From positions 65,622-129,621 of the forward strand of contig JAFUIQ010000011.1 in the NCBI GenBank assembly GCA_017468385.1: DNA of 64,000 nucleotides, written 5' to 3'. Of the stretch, positions 50,545-59,882 are shown in pieces. Position numbers and translations under genes: made by a program. The notes below the pieces were generated by a model. It worked only from the letters and a program-made list of their open reading frames with translations, did no database searches and was not told the DNA's origin. Source of the DNA: Clostridia bacterium (GTDB taxonomy: Bacteria; Bacillota; Clostridia; Oscillospirales; CAG-272). Position 1 is the stretch's first letter. Each line of letters starts with the position of its first letter.

Positions 50545-52050
50545 ATGCGGCTGTATGAACTTTTGCGCGGCGTGGATGTGCTTCAATCGCACGCCGACGA
50601 GTGCATGGAGATTCCCCATATCGTGTCCGATTCCCGTCGGGCGCGGTCGGGATGTATGTTTCTTTGCCTGCGCGGCGTGCGCACCGACGGACATCGGTAC
50701 ATACCGCAGGCAAAAGAGAAGGGCGCGGCTGTGGCCGTCATTGACGATACAGCCTGCGCGCCGGCGGATCTGCCCTATGTGGTGGTGGGGAATACCCGCG
50801 CCGCGGCGGCGCAGATTTGGAACAATTACTACGGTGATCCCACCCGGGATATGCGGGTGGTGGCCATCACGGGAACAAACGGAAAAACATCCACGTCCTA
50901 CATCCTGCGTGCCATCCTGGCCGCCGCCGGGTACAAAACCGGGCTGATCGGCACGGTGCGCTGTCTGTGCGGGGACGAGGAGATCGATCTGGGCGGCGGC
51001 GGAGAAATCGCCGATGTGCCGGCCGCCATGACCACGCCCGATCCGGAATTTCTATACGGCGCGGCGGCGCAGATGCGGGATCGGGGGACGGAGGTGCTGA
51101 TTCTGGAAGCCACCTCCCACGCCTTGGATCTGCATAAGGTGGATGCCATGCATATCGACATCGGTATCTTTACCAATCTGACGCCGGAGCATATGGATTA
51201 TCACGGCACCATGGAGCGCTATCTGGCGGCAAAGGCCCGCCTGTTCGCCATGTGCCCCGTGGGTATCGTCCTGGCTGACGATCCGTACGCCGGGCCGCTG
51301 ATGGAGCTGGCACCGGCGTGCCGGTATATCCGATGCCGCGCCCGAGAGGATGCCGAGGGGGATGTTTACGCCCTGCGGCAGCAGATGCAGGGCATTGACG
51401 GCGTGTCCTATGTATATTATGCAAAAAACACGGTGTTTCGGGTGAAGTGCCCCGTGCCGGGACAGTTCACCGTGGCCAACACTATGCTGGCCATCACAGC
51501 GGCTTTGCGTCTCGGCATCGATCCGCTGACGATTCAGGATGCCCTGCGCAGCTTCTCCGGGGTGGAGGGGCGCATGGAGCGGGTGATCCTGCCCGGTGCA
51601 CCGTTTACATTGTTTCTCGATTATGCACATACGCCGGCGGCGCTGGAAACGCTTCTTCGTACTGTCCGCCAAGCCCGGCGGGAGGGGCAGAAGATCACCT
51701 TGCTGTTTGGATGCGGCGGGGACAGAGATCCCGCCAAACGGCCCGTCATGGGACGGATCGCATCCGCTTTGGCGGATTTTGTGATCCTGACCTCCGACAA
51801 CTGCCGCACGGAGAATCCCGCGGAAATCCTCTCGCAGATCCGGCGGGGGATGGATCGGGAAAAGCCCCACATCGTCCTCCCCGACCGGCGGGAAGCGATC
51901 CGCTACGCCATAAGGGAAGCGGGGACGGGGGATATCCTTCTGTTTGCGGGCAAAGGACATGAAAAATACGAGATCGACGCCTACGGCAAGCATCCGTTTG
52001 ATGAAGCGGACATTGCCCGCCGTGCCTATGCGGAGATCACACGGGGATAG
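50545..52050 (+). CDS. murE: UDP-MurNAc-tripeptide synthetase MurE
   Basis: A 501-residue Mur ligase that adds the third amino acid of the peptidoglycan stem peptide. P-loop VAITGTNGKTSTSYIL; EATSHALDLHKVDAM and GIFTNLTPEHMDYHGTME are Mur ligase blocks. The amino-acid-binding motif that in meso-diaminopimelate enzymes reads DNPR is here DNCR (TSDNCRTENPAEI), which keeps Asp and Arg. I therefore favour meso-diaminopimelate, with some doubt because of the Cys. The start lies after GGAGGTATCCT. Confidence 0.93.
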   Translation: MRLYELLRGVDVLQSHADECMEIPHIVSDSRRARSGCMFLCLRGVRTDGHRYIPQAKEKGAAVAVIDDTACAPADLPYVVVGNTRAAAAQIWNNYYGDPTRDMRVVAITGTNGKTSTSYILRAILAAAGYKTGLIGTVRCLCGDEEIDLGGGGEIADVPAAMTTPDPEFLYGAAAQMRDRGTEVLILEATSHALDLHKVDAMHIDIGIFTNLTPEHMDYHGTMERYLAAKARLFAMCPVGIVLADDPYAGPLMELAPACRYIRCRAREDAEGDVYALRQQMQGIDGVSYVYYAKNTVFRVKCPVPGQFTVANTMLAITAALRLGIDPLTIQDALRSFSGVEGRMERVILPGAPFTLFLDYAHTPAALETLLRTVRQARREGQKITLLFGCGGDRDPAKRPVMGRIASALADFVILTSDNCRTENPAEILSQIRRGMDREKPHIVLPDRREAIRYAIREAGTGDILLFAGKGHEKYEIDAYGKHPFDEADIARRAYAEITRG

Positions 52051-52106
52051 TGTATCCCCCATACCAAGGAAAGGGAATAAGCGGCTCCGGCCGCCGGAAA
52101 TACAGA

Positions 52107-53540
52107 ATGAAAGCTGAGTGGAAGATCCGATCCTATACCTCTGAGGAGATCGCCGGAATCACGGGCGGTACGCTGTTTCGCGGAACCGGGGCGAGCGGAG
52201 TGTGTACCGGCATCTGCACCGACTCCCGGGAAGTGACGGAGGGGATGTTGTTCTGCGCCATCGTCGGCGAGCGTACGGATGGACATTTGTATATTGACAC
52301 GGCCTGCCGGGCCGGTGCCGCCTGTATCCTGGCCCAGCAGAAACCTACGGATTGCCCGTGCGATGTGGTCATCGTGCCGGACACGGTCCGCGCCATCGGC
52401 GAGTTGGCGGGCCATTATCGGGATCAGTCCGCCGTGCGGGTAGTGGCCATTACGGGCAGCGTGGGCAAAACCACCACCAAGGAATTCATTGCCGCTGTAG
52501 CCTCTGCCGGATTCAAGACCCACAAAACCGAGGGCAACCACAACAACGATCTGGGTATGTCCATGACGCTGTTTACCCTGTCCCCGGAGGATCGGATATC
52601 CGTTCTGGAGATGGGCATGAGCAATGCCGGAGAAATCCGCCGCCTGTCGGAGTTGGCGAAGCCGGATATCGCCGTCATCACCAATATCGGCACCTCCCAT
52701 ATGGAATCCCTTGGCTCCCGGGAGAATATCTGCCGCGCCAAGCTGGAGATCGTTTCCGGTATGCGGGAGGGAGGAATCCTTCTGTTCAACGGTGACGAGC
52801 CGCTCCTTCGGGAGGGCGCGCCCGCATCCTTCCATACCACGCGCACCTTCAGTGCGGACAGCCGTGAAGGGGATTACCGCGCGGTCAACGTCCGCCAGGC
52901 GGGCGAGGGCATGCTGTTTGATCTGATCTGCGGCGGAAAAGTGCTGACCAATGTGTCCATTCCCACCCTGGGACGGCACAATGTATACAACGCGCTGGCG
53001 GCGTACGCCGTCGGCAATCTCCTGGGTCTGGAGGAGGATACGATCCGTGAGGGACTTTTGCAGTTCTGCGGTGCGGATCGCCGCCAGAAGATCTACGAGA
53101 TCGGCGAGGTCACGGTCATCGACGATTGCTACAACGCCAGCCCCGAATCCATGCGGGCGGCGCTGGATGTGCTGGCTTCCGTAGCCGCCTCCAAAGGAAA
53201 GCGCGCGGCCGCGCTGTTGGGCGATATGCTGGAATTGGGTGAGTATTCCCGCCTGATGCATGATCAGGTGGGGCAGTACGCCGCCCAGATGAAGGTAAAC
53301 CAGTTGTTCTGCTACGGCATGATGGCGGATGTGGTGGCCGAAGCGGCCATCAAGCACGGCATCCGGGCGGAGAACGTGTTTGTCTGCCTGGATACCAAAA
53401 ATCCGGCGGCCATGGCGGAGATGATCTTCTCTGCTCTGCAGCCGGGGGATGTGCTTCTGGTGAAGGCCAGCCGCGGCGTGGCGGCAGAAAATGTAATCGA
53501 ATGTCTGCGGGAAAACTACAGCCGCAAACAGAAAAAGTAA
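52107..53540 (+). CDS. murF: UDP-MurNAc-pentapeptide synthetase MurF
   Basis: A 477-residue protein that adds D-Ala-D-Ala to the UDP-MurNAc tripeptide. ATG 52107 (MKAEWKIRSYT) fits the family; GCCGGAAATACAGA precedes it only weakly, and an in-frame GTG that overlaps the murE stop (52050) would add 19 residues. P-loop VAITGSVGKTTTKEF, then EGNHNNDLGMSMTLF and DDCYNASPESMRAALD are MurF hallmarks. Fully within the cluster order murE-murF-mraY. Confidence 0.94.
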   Translation: MKAEWKIRSYTSEEIAGITGGTLFRGTGASGVCTGICTDSREVTEGMLFCAIVGERTDGHLYIDTACRAGAACILAQQKPTDCPCDVVIVPDTVRAIGELAGHYRDQSAVRVVAITGSVGKTTTKEFIAAVASAGFKTHKTEGNHNNDLGMSMTLFTLSPEDRISVLEMGMSNAGEIRRLSELAKPDIAVITNIGTSHMESLGSRENICRAKLEIVSGMREGGILLFNGDEPLLREGAPASFHTTRTFSADSREGDYRAVNVRQAGEGMLFDLICGGKVLTNVSIPTLGRHNVYNALAAYAVGNLLGLEEDTIREGLLQFCGADRRQKIYEIGEVTVIDDCYNASPESMRAALDVLASVAASKGKRAAALLGDMLELGEYSRLMHDQVGQYAAQMKVNQLFCYGMMADVVAEAAIKHGIRAENVFVCLDTKNPAAMAEMIFSALQPGDVLLVKASRGVAAENVIECLRENYSRKQKK

Positions 53541-53555
53541 AGGAAGCGTTTTTGT

Positions 53556-54560
53556 ATGTTTGACGTAATCTTGTATATTTCCGCGCTGATTCTGACCTTC
53601 GTGATCACGGTGGTGATCTCCCATAAGCTGATTCCCGTGCTGAAAAGCAAAAAAATGGGCCAGAAGATTCTGGAGATCGGCCCCCGCTGGCACAAGAGCA
53701 AAGAGGGTACTCCCACCATGGGTGGTATTGCCTTCATTTGCGCGACGGTGATCGTGTGCATCCTTGCCTGCATTGCTGCTGCTGTGTGGGGAAATGGCAA
53801 AGAGGTGCTTCCTTTTGTGTATGTGCTTCTGTACGGCGTGCTCAACGGCCTTATCGGCGTGGTGGATGACAGTGCCAAACTGCGCAAAAAGCAGAACGAG
53901 GGACTGACCGCCCGGCAGAAATATCTTCTGCAGTTGGTGGCGGCGGCCTTGTTCCTGATTCTGATCGCCGCAACGGATATCGTGAACACGACCCTGTATA
54001 TCCCGTTCATCGGCTATACGCTGGAATTGGGCATCTTCTATTATATCATTGCCCTTCTGCTGCTGACCGGCATGGTCAACAGCGTCAACCTGACCGACGG
54101 AATCGACGGACTGGCGTCTTCGGTGACGCTGGTGGTGGGCATTTTCTTCTCCGCGGCCGCGTTTTTCGCCATCCAGGCGGCACCGTTTTCCACCGCGCTG
54201 GCGCTTCTTGGCGCTACGCTGATCGGCGGAACGCTGGGATTCCTGGTGTACAATTTCTATCCGGCCCGGGTGTTCATGGGCGACACGGGATCCCTGTTCC
54301 TCGGCGGTATGGTGGTCGCCGGTGCGTTCCTTTTGGGAAATCCCCTGATCGTTGTGGTGTGCGGCATCGTGTACATCTGCGAGACCGCCTCCGTAATGCT
54401 GCAGGTAACCTATTTCAAATTGACTCACGGAAAAAGACTGTTCCGTATGGCGCCCATCCATCATCATTTTGAGCAGTGCGGATGGAGCGAAGTAAAGATT
54501 GTGACGGTATTTACGGTGGTGAGTGCACTCTTTTGCGTGCTGGCCTGGTTCGGGCTGTAA
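53556..54560 (+). CDS. mraY: Phospho-MurNAc-pentapeptide transferase MraY
   Basis: A 334-residue membrane enzyme with about ten helices. It attaches phospho-MurNAc-pentapeptide to undecaprenyl phosphate to make lipid I. Catalytic loops: VVDDSAKLRKKQNEGLTARQ, NSVNLTDGIDGLASS, and MGDTGSLFLGG, ending with the HIHHHFE-type motif APIHHHFEQCGWSE. AAAGGAAGCG precedes ATG 53556. murD, which normally follows, is absent; ftsW comes next. Confidence 0.97.
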   Translation: MFDVILYISALILTFVITVVISHKLIPVLKSKKMGQKILEIGPRWHKSKEGTPTMGGIAFICATVIVCILACIAAAVWGNGKEVLPFVYVLLYGVLNGLIGVVDDSAKLRKKQNEGLTARQKYLLQLVAAALFLILIAATDIVNTTLYIPFIGYTLELGIFYYIIALLLLTGMVNSVNLTDGIDGLASSVTLVVGIFFSAAAFFAIQAAPFSTALALLGATLIGGTLGFLVYNFYPARVFMGDTGSLFLGGMVVAGAFLLGNPLIVVVCGIVYICETASVMLQVTYFKLTHGKRLFRMAPIHHHFEQCGWSEVKIVTVFTVVSALFCVLAWFGL

Positions 54561-54598
54561 ACCGATCGTACCGATGAAACCAAGAGAGGAGACGGCGT

Positions 54599-55942
54599 AT
54601 GCCAACCCCCAGCGGAAATCGCCCGACGGGCGCATCCAAAGCCAATACCAACGCACCGCGCAAGCGCGTCGCTGTTTCCCAGGAACCCCGGCAGGCATCG
54701 GATGATGCACCCGTGCGCCGCGGCCGTGCCGTGCGCCGTGTCAGCGATCTGACGGTGCAGCGGGAGAAGCTACACCCTGCCAAAGCGAAGAGTGGGGATG
54801 AGGAGATCATCCGTGTAAAAACAGGCGTGGACCGCACCATGCTGGTCCTGATCCTGATCCTTCTGTCCCTTGGTTCCATTATGGTGTTCAGCGCCAGCTA
54901 TCCGTCGGCTCTGGCCGAGCGGGGGGATAGCCTGTTCTATATCAAAAAGCAGCTTTTGTTCATCGCGGTGGGCCTCGGCGCCATGGCTCTTGCCAGTATT
55001 GTGCCCCCGTCTCTTTATAAAAAAGTATCGATTATTGCGTTCGCCGTAGCCTTGTTCCTGTTGGTGATCGTGCTGATCCCCGGAATCGGTATCAGCAACG
55101 GCGAGGCCCGCCGGTGGCTGGGCCTGAAAGGCACGCCCTTCACGTTCCAACCGTCGGAATTGATGAAGGTGGCGCTGGTCATGGTGCTTGCCTGGTATCT
55201 GGACAGATTCCGTGATGCGGTACTGGATCGCCTCGACAAGAAAAAATACATCCTGTACGGCACGCTGTTCCCCTGTGCCCTGGTGGGCCTGGCCTGCATT
55301 CTCGTGATGCTGGAAAAGCATCTGTCGGGGACCATCATCGTGGGCATGATCGGCGTGTGCATGATGTTCATCGGCGGTGTCCATCCCGGATGGATGTCGG
55401 CTGTGGTGGGCGTGGGCGGCCTCGGTGCCATCGCCGCGTTTCTGGCGGCCAATCCCTACGCTTGGAAGCGAATCACCAGCTTCACGGACGAGAATGCCGA
55501 CAAACTGGATGAGGCGTGGCAGACCACCCAGGGGCTGTATGCCATCGGCTCCGGCGGCGCACTGGGCGTGGGCCTCGGTGCCAGCCGTCAGAAATACAGT
55601 TACGTATCCGAGGCGCAGAACGACTTTATCTTCACCATCTGGTGTGAGGAGATGGGATTCGTCGGCGCGGTGGTGCTGATCGTGTTGTTCCTTCTGTTCA
55701 TCTGGCGAGGGTATGTGATCGCCATGCGGGCACCGGATACCTTCTCCGCGCTGCTGGTTTTCGGCATCATCAGCCAGGTGGGCATCCAGGCATTCCTCAA
55801 TATCGGTGTGGTCACCGATGTACTGCCCAATACGGGCATCGCGCTTCCGTTTTTCTCCTATGGGGGCACGTCCCTCATTATCCTTTTGGCGGAAATGGGC
55901 ATCGTTTTGTCCGTTTCCAAACATTCCTATCAGAAAAAATAA
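54599..55942 (+). CDS. ftsW: FtsW, SEDS-family septal glycan polymerase/flippase
   Basis: A 447-residue protein; AAGAGAGGAGACGGC precedes ATG 54599. An N-terminal cytoplasmic extension of about 75 residues is basic and Pro-rich (TGASKANTNAPRKRVAV). The SEDS core has about ten helices with VFSASYPSALAERGDS, GEARRWLGLKGTPFTFQPSE, the loop AWQTTQGLYAIGSGG and the end PFFSYGGTSLI. It polymerises lipid II at the septum with the class B PBP encoded upstream. ftsW next to mraY reflects the missing murD. Confidence 0.95.
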   Translation: MPTPSGNRPTGASKANTNAPRKRVAVSQEPRQASDDAPVRRGRAVRRVSDLTVQREKLHPAKAKSGDEEIIRVKTGVDRTMLVLILILLSLGSIMVFSASYPSALAERGDSLFYIKKQLLFIAVGLGAMALASIVPPSLYKKVSIIAFAVALFLLVIVLIPGIGISNGEARRWLGLKGTPFTFQPSELMKVALVMVLAWYLDRFRDAVLDRLDKKKYILYGTLFPCALVGLACILVMLEKHLSGTIIVGMIGVCMMFIGGVHPGWMSAVVGVGGLGAIAAFLAANPYAWKRITSFTDENADKLDEAWQTTQGLYAIGSGGALGVGLGASRQKYSYVSEAQNDFIFTIWCEEMGFVGAVVLIVLFLLFIWRGYVIAMRAPDTFSALLVFGIISQVGIQAFLNIGVVTDVLPNTGIALPFFSYGGTSLIILLAEMGIVLSVSKHSYQKK

Positions 55943-55954
55943 TCCGGAGGACTT

Positions 55955-57085
55955 ATGCGTGTTCTAATGACCGGCGGCGGTACGGGAGGCCATGTGAATC
56001 CCGCCCTCGCCATTGCCAATACCATCAAACAGAATGACTCCACGGCTGAGATCGCGTATGTGGGAACACAGCACGGCATTGAATCCAAACTGGTGCCCGC
56101 CGCCGGATATCCGTTGTATTTTGTGGAGATCCGCGGCATCCGCCGATCTCTGTCCTTATCCAATCTGAAAACCGCCTACCTGACGCTGGTTTCTCCCATT
56201 AAGGCAAAGAAGATCCTGCGGGAGTTCAAGCCCGACTTGGTGGTGGGTACGGGCGGCTATGTGAGCTGGCCCGTGGTGAAGGCCGCATCCCGGATGGGAA
56301 TCCCCTGTGCCTTGCACGAGTCCAACGCCATCCCCGGCGTGGCAGTCCGTATGCTGGCGCCTTGCGTGGACCGTGTGTATTTGAATTTTGAGGAAACCGG
56401 GAAGAATTTGAAATGTCCCGAGAAACTGCTTCGCGTGGGCAATCCCACCCTGCATCCCGCCGTGGCACCCAGCCGCGAGGAAGCGCGGAGGATTCTTGGC
56501 ATTCCCGATAAATATAAGTATTTCATTCTTTCCTACGGCGGAAGCATGGGCGCGGAGCGCCTGAACGCGGCCGTTCTGAAACTGATGCGGGATTTCACCG
56601 CCAAGCATCCTGAGGTCTATCATCTCCATGCCACCGGCGCCATTGAAAAAGAACTGTGCGGCGGCTGGTTCAAGGAAATGGGACTGGATCAGTATGAAAA
56701 CATCAAGCTGGTGGAATATATCTACGATATGCCGTACCAGATGGCGGCGGCAGATGTGACCATCTGCCGTGCCGGTGCCATGACCATATCGGAATTGGCC
56801 ATTGGCGGCAAGTGCGCCGTGTTCATCCCGTCCCCCAACGTGACGGATAATCATCAGTACAAAAATGCCAAGGTGCTGGTGGATGCGGGCGCGGCATCGC
56901 TGTTTGAGGAAAAGGATCTGGAAACCACGGAGGCAGCCCCTCTGACACAGAAGGTGGCTTATCTGCTCTCCGACGCCGGTGCGGCGGAGCGGCATGAAAT
57001 GGAGGAAAAGATTCGTCCCTTCGCTGTCCCCGATGCGAATAAGAAAATTTACCTGGATCTTCTGGATCTGGTGAAAAAGAAGTAA
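55955..57085 (+). CDS. murG: UDP-GlcNAc transferase MurG
   Basis: A 376-residue GT-B glycosyltransferase that converts lipid I into lipid II. The N-terminal G-rich loop MTGGGTGGHVNPALAIA and the acceptor/UDP-GlcNAc loops (YGGSMGAERLN, VEYIYDMPYQMAAADVTIC, RAGAMTISELA) are diagnostic. CCGGAGGACTT precedes ATG 55955. Located between ftsW and ftsQ as usual. Confidence 0.97.
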   Translation: MRVLMTGGGTGGHVNPALAIANTIKQNDSTAEIAYVGTQHGIESKLVPAAGYPLYFVEIRGIRRSLSLSNLKTAYLTLVSPIKAKKILREFKPDLVVGTGGYVSWPVVKAASRMGIPCALHESNAIPGVAVRMLAPCVDRVYLNFEETGKNLKCPEKLLRVGNPTLHPAVAPSREEARRILGIPDKYKYFILSYGGSMGAERLNAAVLKLMRDFTAKHPEVYHLHATGAIEKELCGGWFKEMGLDQYENIKLVEYIYDMPYQMAAADVTICRAGAMTISELAIGGKCAVFIPSPNVTDNHQYKNAKVLVDAGAASLFEEKDLETTEAAPLTQKVAYLLSDAGAAERHEMEEKIRPFAVPDANKKIYLDLLDLVKKK

Positions 57086-57118
57086 ATACGCACATCCCAT
57101 AAGAGAGGAGGAGATGCG

Positions 57119-58414
57119 GTGAACAAAACGGAATACTTCACTGCCTACGGCGTAAGGGAACGGGCAGGGCACTATACCAAAACCCGTCGCCCGGTGCATG
57201 AGATCCGGGGCGAGGACGCGGTGCCTCTGCGGCGATCCCGGGTGCAGCCAACCATTCCCGATGCCGGATTGGCGCAGAAAATCCGTGAGGCGGAGATTTT
57301 GTACGGCATGCATCCCAAAGACGAGCCGCGGGCGCGGAATCCGTACAAAGTGCGGGATGCCATGGCGCGAACAGCCGCCGCGGCATCACCCGGACGTGCC
57401 CGGCCTGCCCATGCGCAAGCCGCGTCCCATGGACCGGCCACCGGCGCCAAACGCGTCAGCCGGATGGGAACAGAGGGCATCCGCCACGGGCCTCATACAG
57501 GCCGGGCGGCGCCGAAAGCTCCCCCCCGGGCCGCACCGCGGCAGGGACGCCGCAGTGATCCCGATCCGGCGATGAATACGGACGAAATTTTCATCAGCCA
57601 GAAGGAGCGGGATGCCCGCAAGCTGGAAGCCTACCGGCTGGCCCGCAAGCGGAAGATCCACTACCAGATGAACCGGGCGCTGTCCGCGCTTCTCATGATG
57701 ACCTTATTCGTGGGCTGTGCGCTGGCGTTGGTGTACAAGCTGGTGTATGTGATCCGGGATGTGGATGTGACGGGATCCCAGCGGTATACCTCCGAGGAGA
57801 TTCTGCTGGCATCCGGCGTGGAGGCGGGAGACAATCTGTACTCCTTCAGCTCGCGGATTGCGGAAAACGCGGTGACACTGCAATATCCCTACGTCCGTGA
57901 ATTGGATGTGTCCCGTAAGGCGCCCTCCACGGTGCATTTCACCGTCACGGAGGACACGGCAGTCTTCTATGCGGAGATCTACGGGGAAATGCGAGCGCTG
58001 TCGCCGTCCCTTCGCGTACTGGATCGGGTCAGCCAAAGCGATATTGATGCTTTGGGATTGATCCGACTGCGCATGCCTGAGATCGAGAGTGCCATGGCGG
58101 GCCGCGTCGTCCAGTTCCGGGAGGAAAAACTCGCCCGGCAGATCCGGGAGACTACGGCGGAGATTTTGTCCTCCGTACTGTCGGAGCGGATCACGTCGGT
58201 GGATCTGCGCAACCCCTATCAGGTACGCATGGTGGCGGACAAGCGGTTCCTTTTGGAGTTCGGCAGCAACGCAGATCTGGGCATCAAGATGAAAGTGGCT
58301 TCTGCTGTACTGGCGGACGAGCTGTTTAAAACGGATATCAAGGCCCAGATTGACTTGAGCGTCAGCGATTCCACCAGCGTCATTCTGGACAATCAGCTGA
58401 ATCTGGACGCATAA
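57119..58414 (+). CDS. ftsQ: FtsQ/DivIB division protein with a long cytoplasmic tail
   Basis: A 431-residue protein starting GTG 57119 after GAGGAGGAGATGCG. FtsQ/DivIB is normally 250-300 residues. Here about 180 cytoplasmic residues rich in Arg, Ala and Pro come first, then a membrane helix (ALSALLMMTLFVGCALALVY, about 185-205), the POTRA domain (VIRDVDVTGSQRYTSEEIL, PYVRELDVSRKAPSTVHF) and the beta domain. It links FtsL and FtsB-type proteins at the septum. The extended tail matches the extension of FtsL in the same cluster. Confidence 0.87.
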   Translation: MNKTEYFTAYGVRERAGHYTKTRRPVHEIRGEDAVPLRRSRVQPTIPDAGLAQKIREAEILYGMHPKDEPRARNPYKVRDAMARTAAAASPGRARPAHAQAASHGPATGAKRVSRMGTEGIRHGPHTGRAAPKAPPRAAPRQGRRSDPDPAMNTDEIFISQKERDARKLEAYRLARKRKIHYQMNRALSALLMMTLFVGCALALVYKLVYVIRDVDVTGSQRYTSEEILLASGVEAGDNLYSFSSRIAENAVTLQYPYVRELDVSRKAPSTVHFTVTEDTAVFYAEIYGEMRALSPSLRVLDRVSQSDIDALGLIRLRMPEIESAMAGRVVQFREEKLARQIRETTAEILSSVLSERITSVDLRNPYQVRMVADKRFLLEFGSNADLGIKMKVASAVLADELFKTDIKAQIDLSVSDSTSVILDNQLNLDA

Positions 58415-58539
58415 TCTGTTCCGCAATTGCATAAAACCAGAAACTGACATTTTACAGATGCAGAAAAAAGGTTTGAGCCGCTTTTTGATAAAAAAAAGGC
58501 AAAAAATCAAAAAAATCTTGAAAAAATCTGCGAAATGTA

Positions 58540-58568
58540 TTGCAAAAATCAAAAATAAAGTATATTAT
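58540..58568 (+). promoter_or_regulatory. Promoter of ftsZ
   Basis: TTGCAA (58540-58545), 17 bases, TATTAT (58563-58568), in the 230-base gap after ftsQ. A second TATATT overlaps. The rest of the gap is A-rich with no gene. Confidence 0.6.
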
Positions 58569-58644
58569 ATTGTATAAGACAATTGCCGCACTATGCCTGT
58601 GCGGCGGCACGCTTCCATAAATAATGTTAACGGAGGACATAATA

Positions 58645-59781
58645 ATGCCATTCGAATTTGATGATAACTTTGAAACCGGTGTAAATATTAAAGTAATTGG
58701 TGTCGGCGGCGGCGGAAACAACGCTGTCAACCGCATGATTTCGTCCAATGTCCGCGGCGTGGATTTCATCGCCATCAACACGGACAAGCAGGCCCTGGCC
58801 CGCTCCAGCGCACAGCACAAGATTCCGATCGGTGAGAAGATCACCAAGGGGCACGGTGCCGGCGCGAATCCCGAGATCGGCGCACGCGCCGCTGAGGAGA
58901 GCCTGGAGGAGATCCGCAACTCCATTTCCGGTGCGGATATGGTGTTCATCACCGCCGGCATGGGCGGCGGTACCGGTACCGGTGCGGCTCCCATCGTAGC
59001 CAAGATCGCCCAGGAAATGGGCATCCTCACCATCGGTGTGGTAACCAAGCCCTTCGCTTTCGAGGGTGAGAAGAGAATGACCCAGGCTGAGGCCGGTATC
59101 CAGGAGTTCGGCCAGTTCGTGGATTCTCTGGTTATCATCCCCAACGAGAGACTGAAGCAGGTTTCCGAAACCCGCATCACCCTGTTCAATGCATTCGCTA
59201 TCGCGGACGATGTTCTCAGCCACGGCGTACAGAGCATCTGCGAGATGATCAATGTTCCCGGTTACATCAATCTGGACTTCGCCGACGTAACTGCCGTTAT
59301 GAAGGAAGCCGGCTACGCACACATGGGCGTAGGCGAGGCTACCGGCAAGGAAAAGGCAGAGCTGGCAGCCAAGGCCGCTATCTCCAGCCCGCTGCTTGAG
59401 ACCTCTATCTCCGGCGCACGCGGTATCATCATCAGCATCACTGCTTCTCCCGACATCGGTCTGGAGGATATCGATATTGCTTCCACTATGATCAAGTCCG
59501 AGACTGCACCCGACGCCAACGTAATCTTCGGTGTGGCCTTCGATCCTGAGTTGGAAGATAAGATGAAGATCACCATCATCGCTACTGGTTTTGCCAACAA
59601 GGCAGAAGAGGCTGCGCAGAACGGCGCTGCATCGGCGGAAGACGAAAAAAAAAATAATGATGTGAACGACGAGGAGAATGCTTCCTCTATCTCTGACGAC
59701 GAGTTCAACGAGATCATTGATATGCTGAAGAACCGCCGCAAGGCAGAGCCTGCCAAGAACAACGGAACCCAGTTGTTCTGA
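58645..59781 (+). CDS. ftsZ: Cell division protein FtsZ
   Basis: A 378-residue tubulin-like GTPase that forms the Z ring. ATG 58645 ([11 protein letters not shown]) follows AACGGAGGACATAATA; the in-frame TTG-type codon 21 bases earlier is not needed. Motifs: [17 protein letters not shown], tubulin signature [14 protein letters not shown], and [13 protein letters not shown]. The C-terminal linker is acidic and Lys/Arg-rich ([18 protein letters not shown]) and ends GTQLF, unlike the common FxxxFLR-type tip. Its own promoter and terminator allow separate control from the upstream cluster. Confidence 0.98.
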   Translation: MPFEFDDNFETGVNIKVIGVGGGGNNAVNRMISSNVRGVDFIAINTDKQALARSSAQHKIPIGEKITKGHGAGANPEIGARAAEESLEEIRNSISGADMVFITAGMGGGTGTGAAPIVAKIAQEMGILTIGVVTKPFAFEGEKRMTQAEAGIQEFGQFVDSLVIIPNERLKQVSETRITLFNAFAIADDVLSHGVQSICEMINVPGYINLDFADVTAVMKEAGYAHMGVGEATGKEKAELAAKAAISSPLLETSISGARGIIISITASPDIGLEDIDIASTMIKSETAPDANVIFGVAFDPELEDKMKITIIATGFANKAEEAAQNGAASAEDEKKNNDVNDEENASSISDDEFNEIIDMLKNRRKAEPAKNNGTQLF

Positions 59782-59798
59782 TTCCATCAACGAAATAC

Positions 59799-59830
59799 GA
59801 AAGGGATGCCGTTTTTGCGGCATCCCTTTC
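59799..59830 (+). terminator. Terminator of ftsZ
   Basis: GAAAGGGATGCCG-TTTTTG-CGGCATCCCTTTC, a 13-bp perfect stem starting 18 bases after the stop, with only a short T-run. Confidence 0.85.
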
Positions 59831-59882
59831 CATTGGCAGACCGGCTCTGCGGTCTGCGAATTATCACAATCGAGGTTGTTGT

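Noticed and set aside
52026-54710. 894-residue open frame opposite murF and mraY
   Set aside because: It runs through the end of murE, murF and mraY on the opposite strand with no recognisable protein content.
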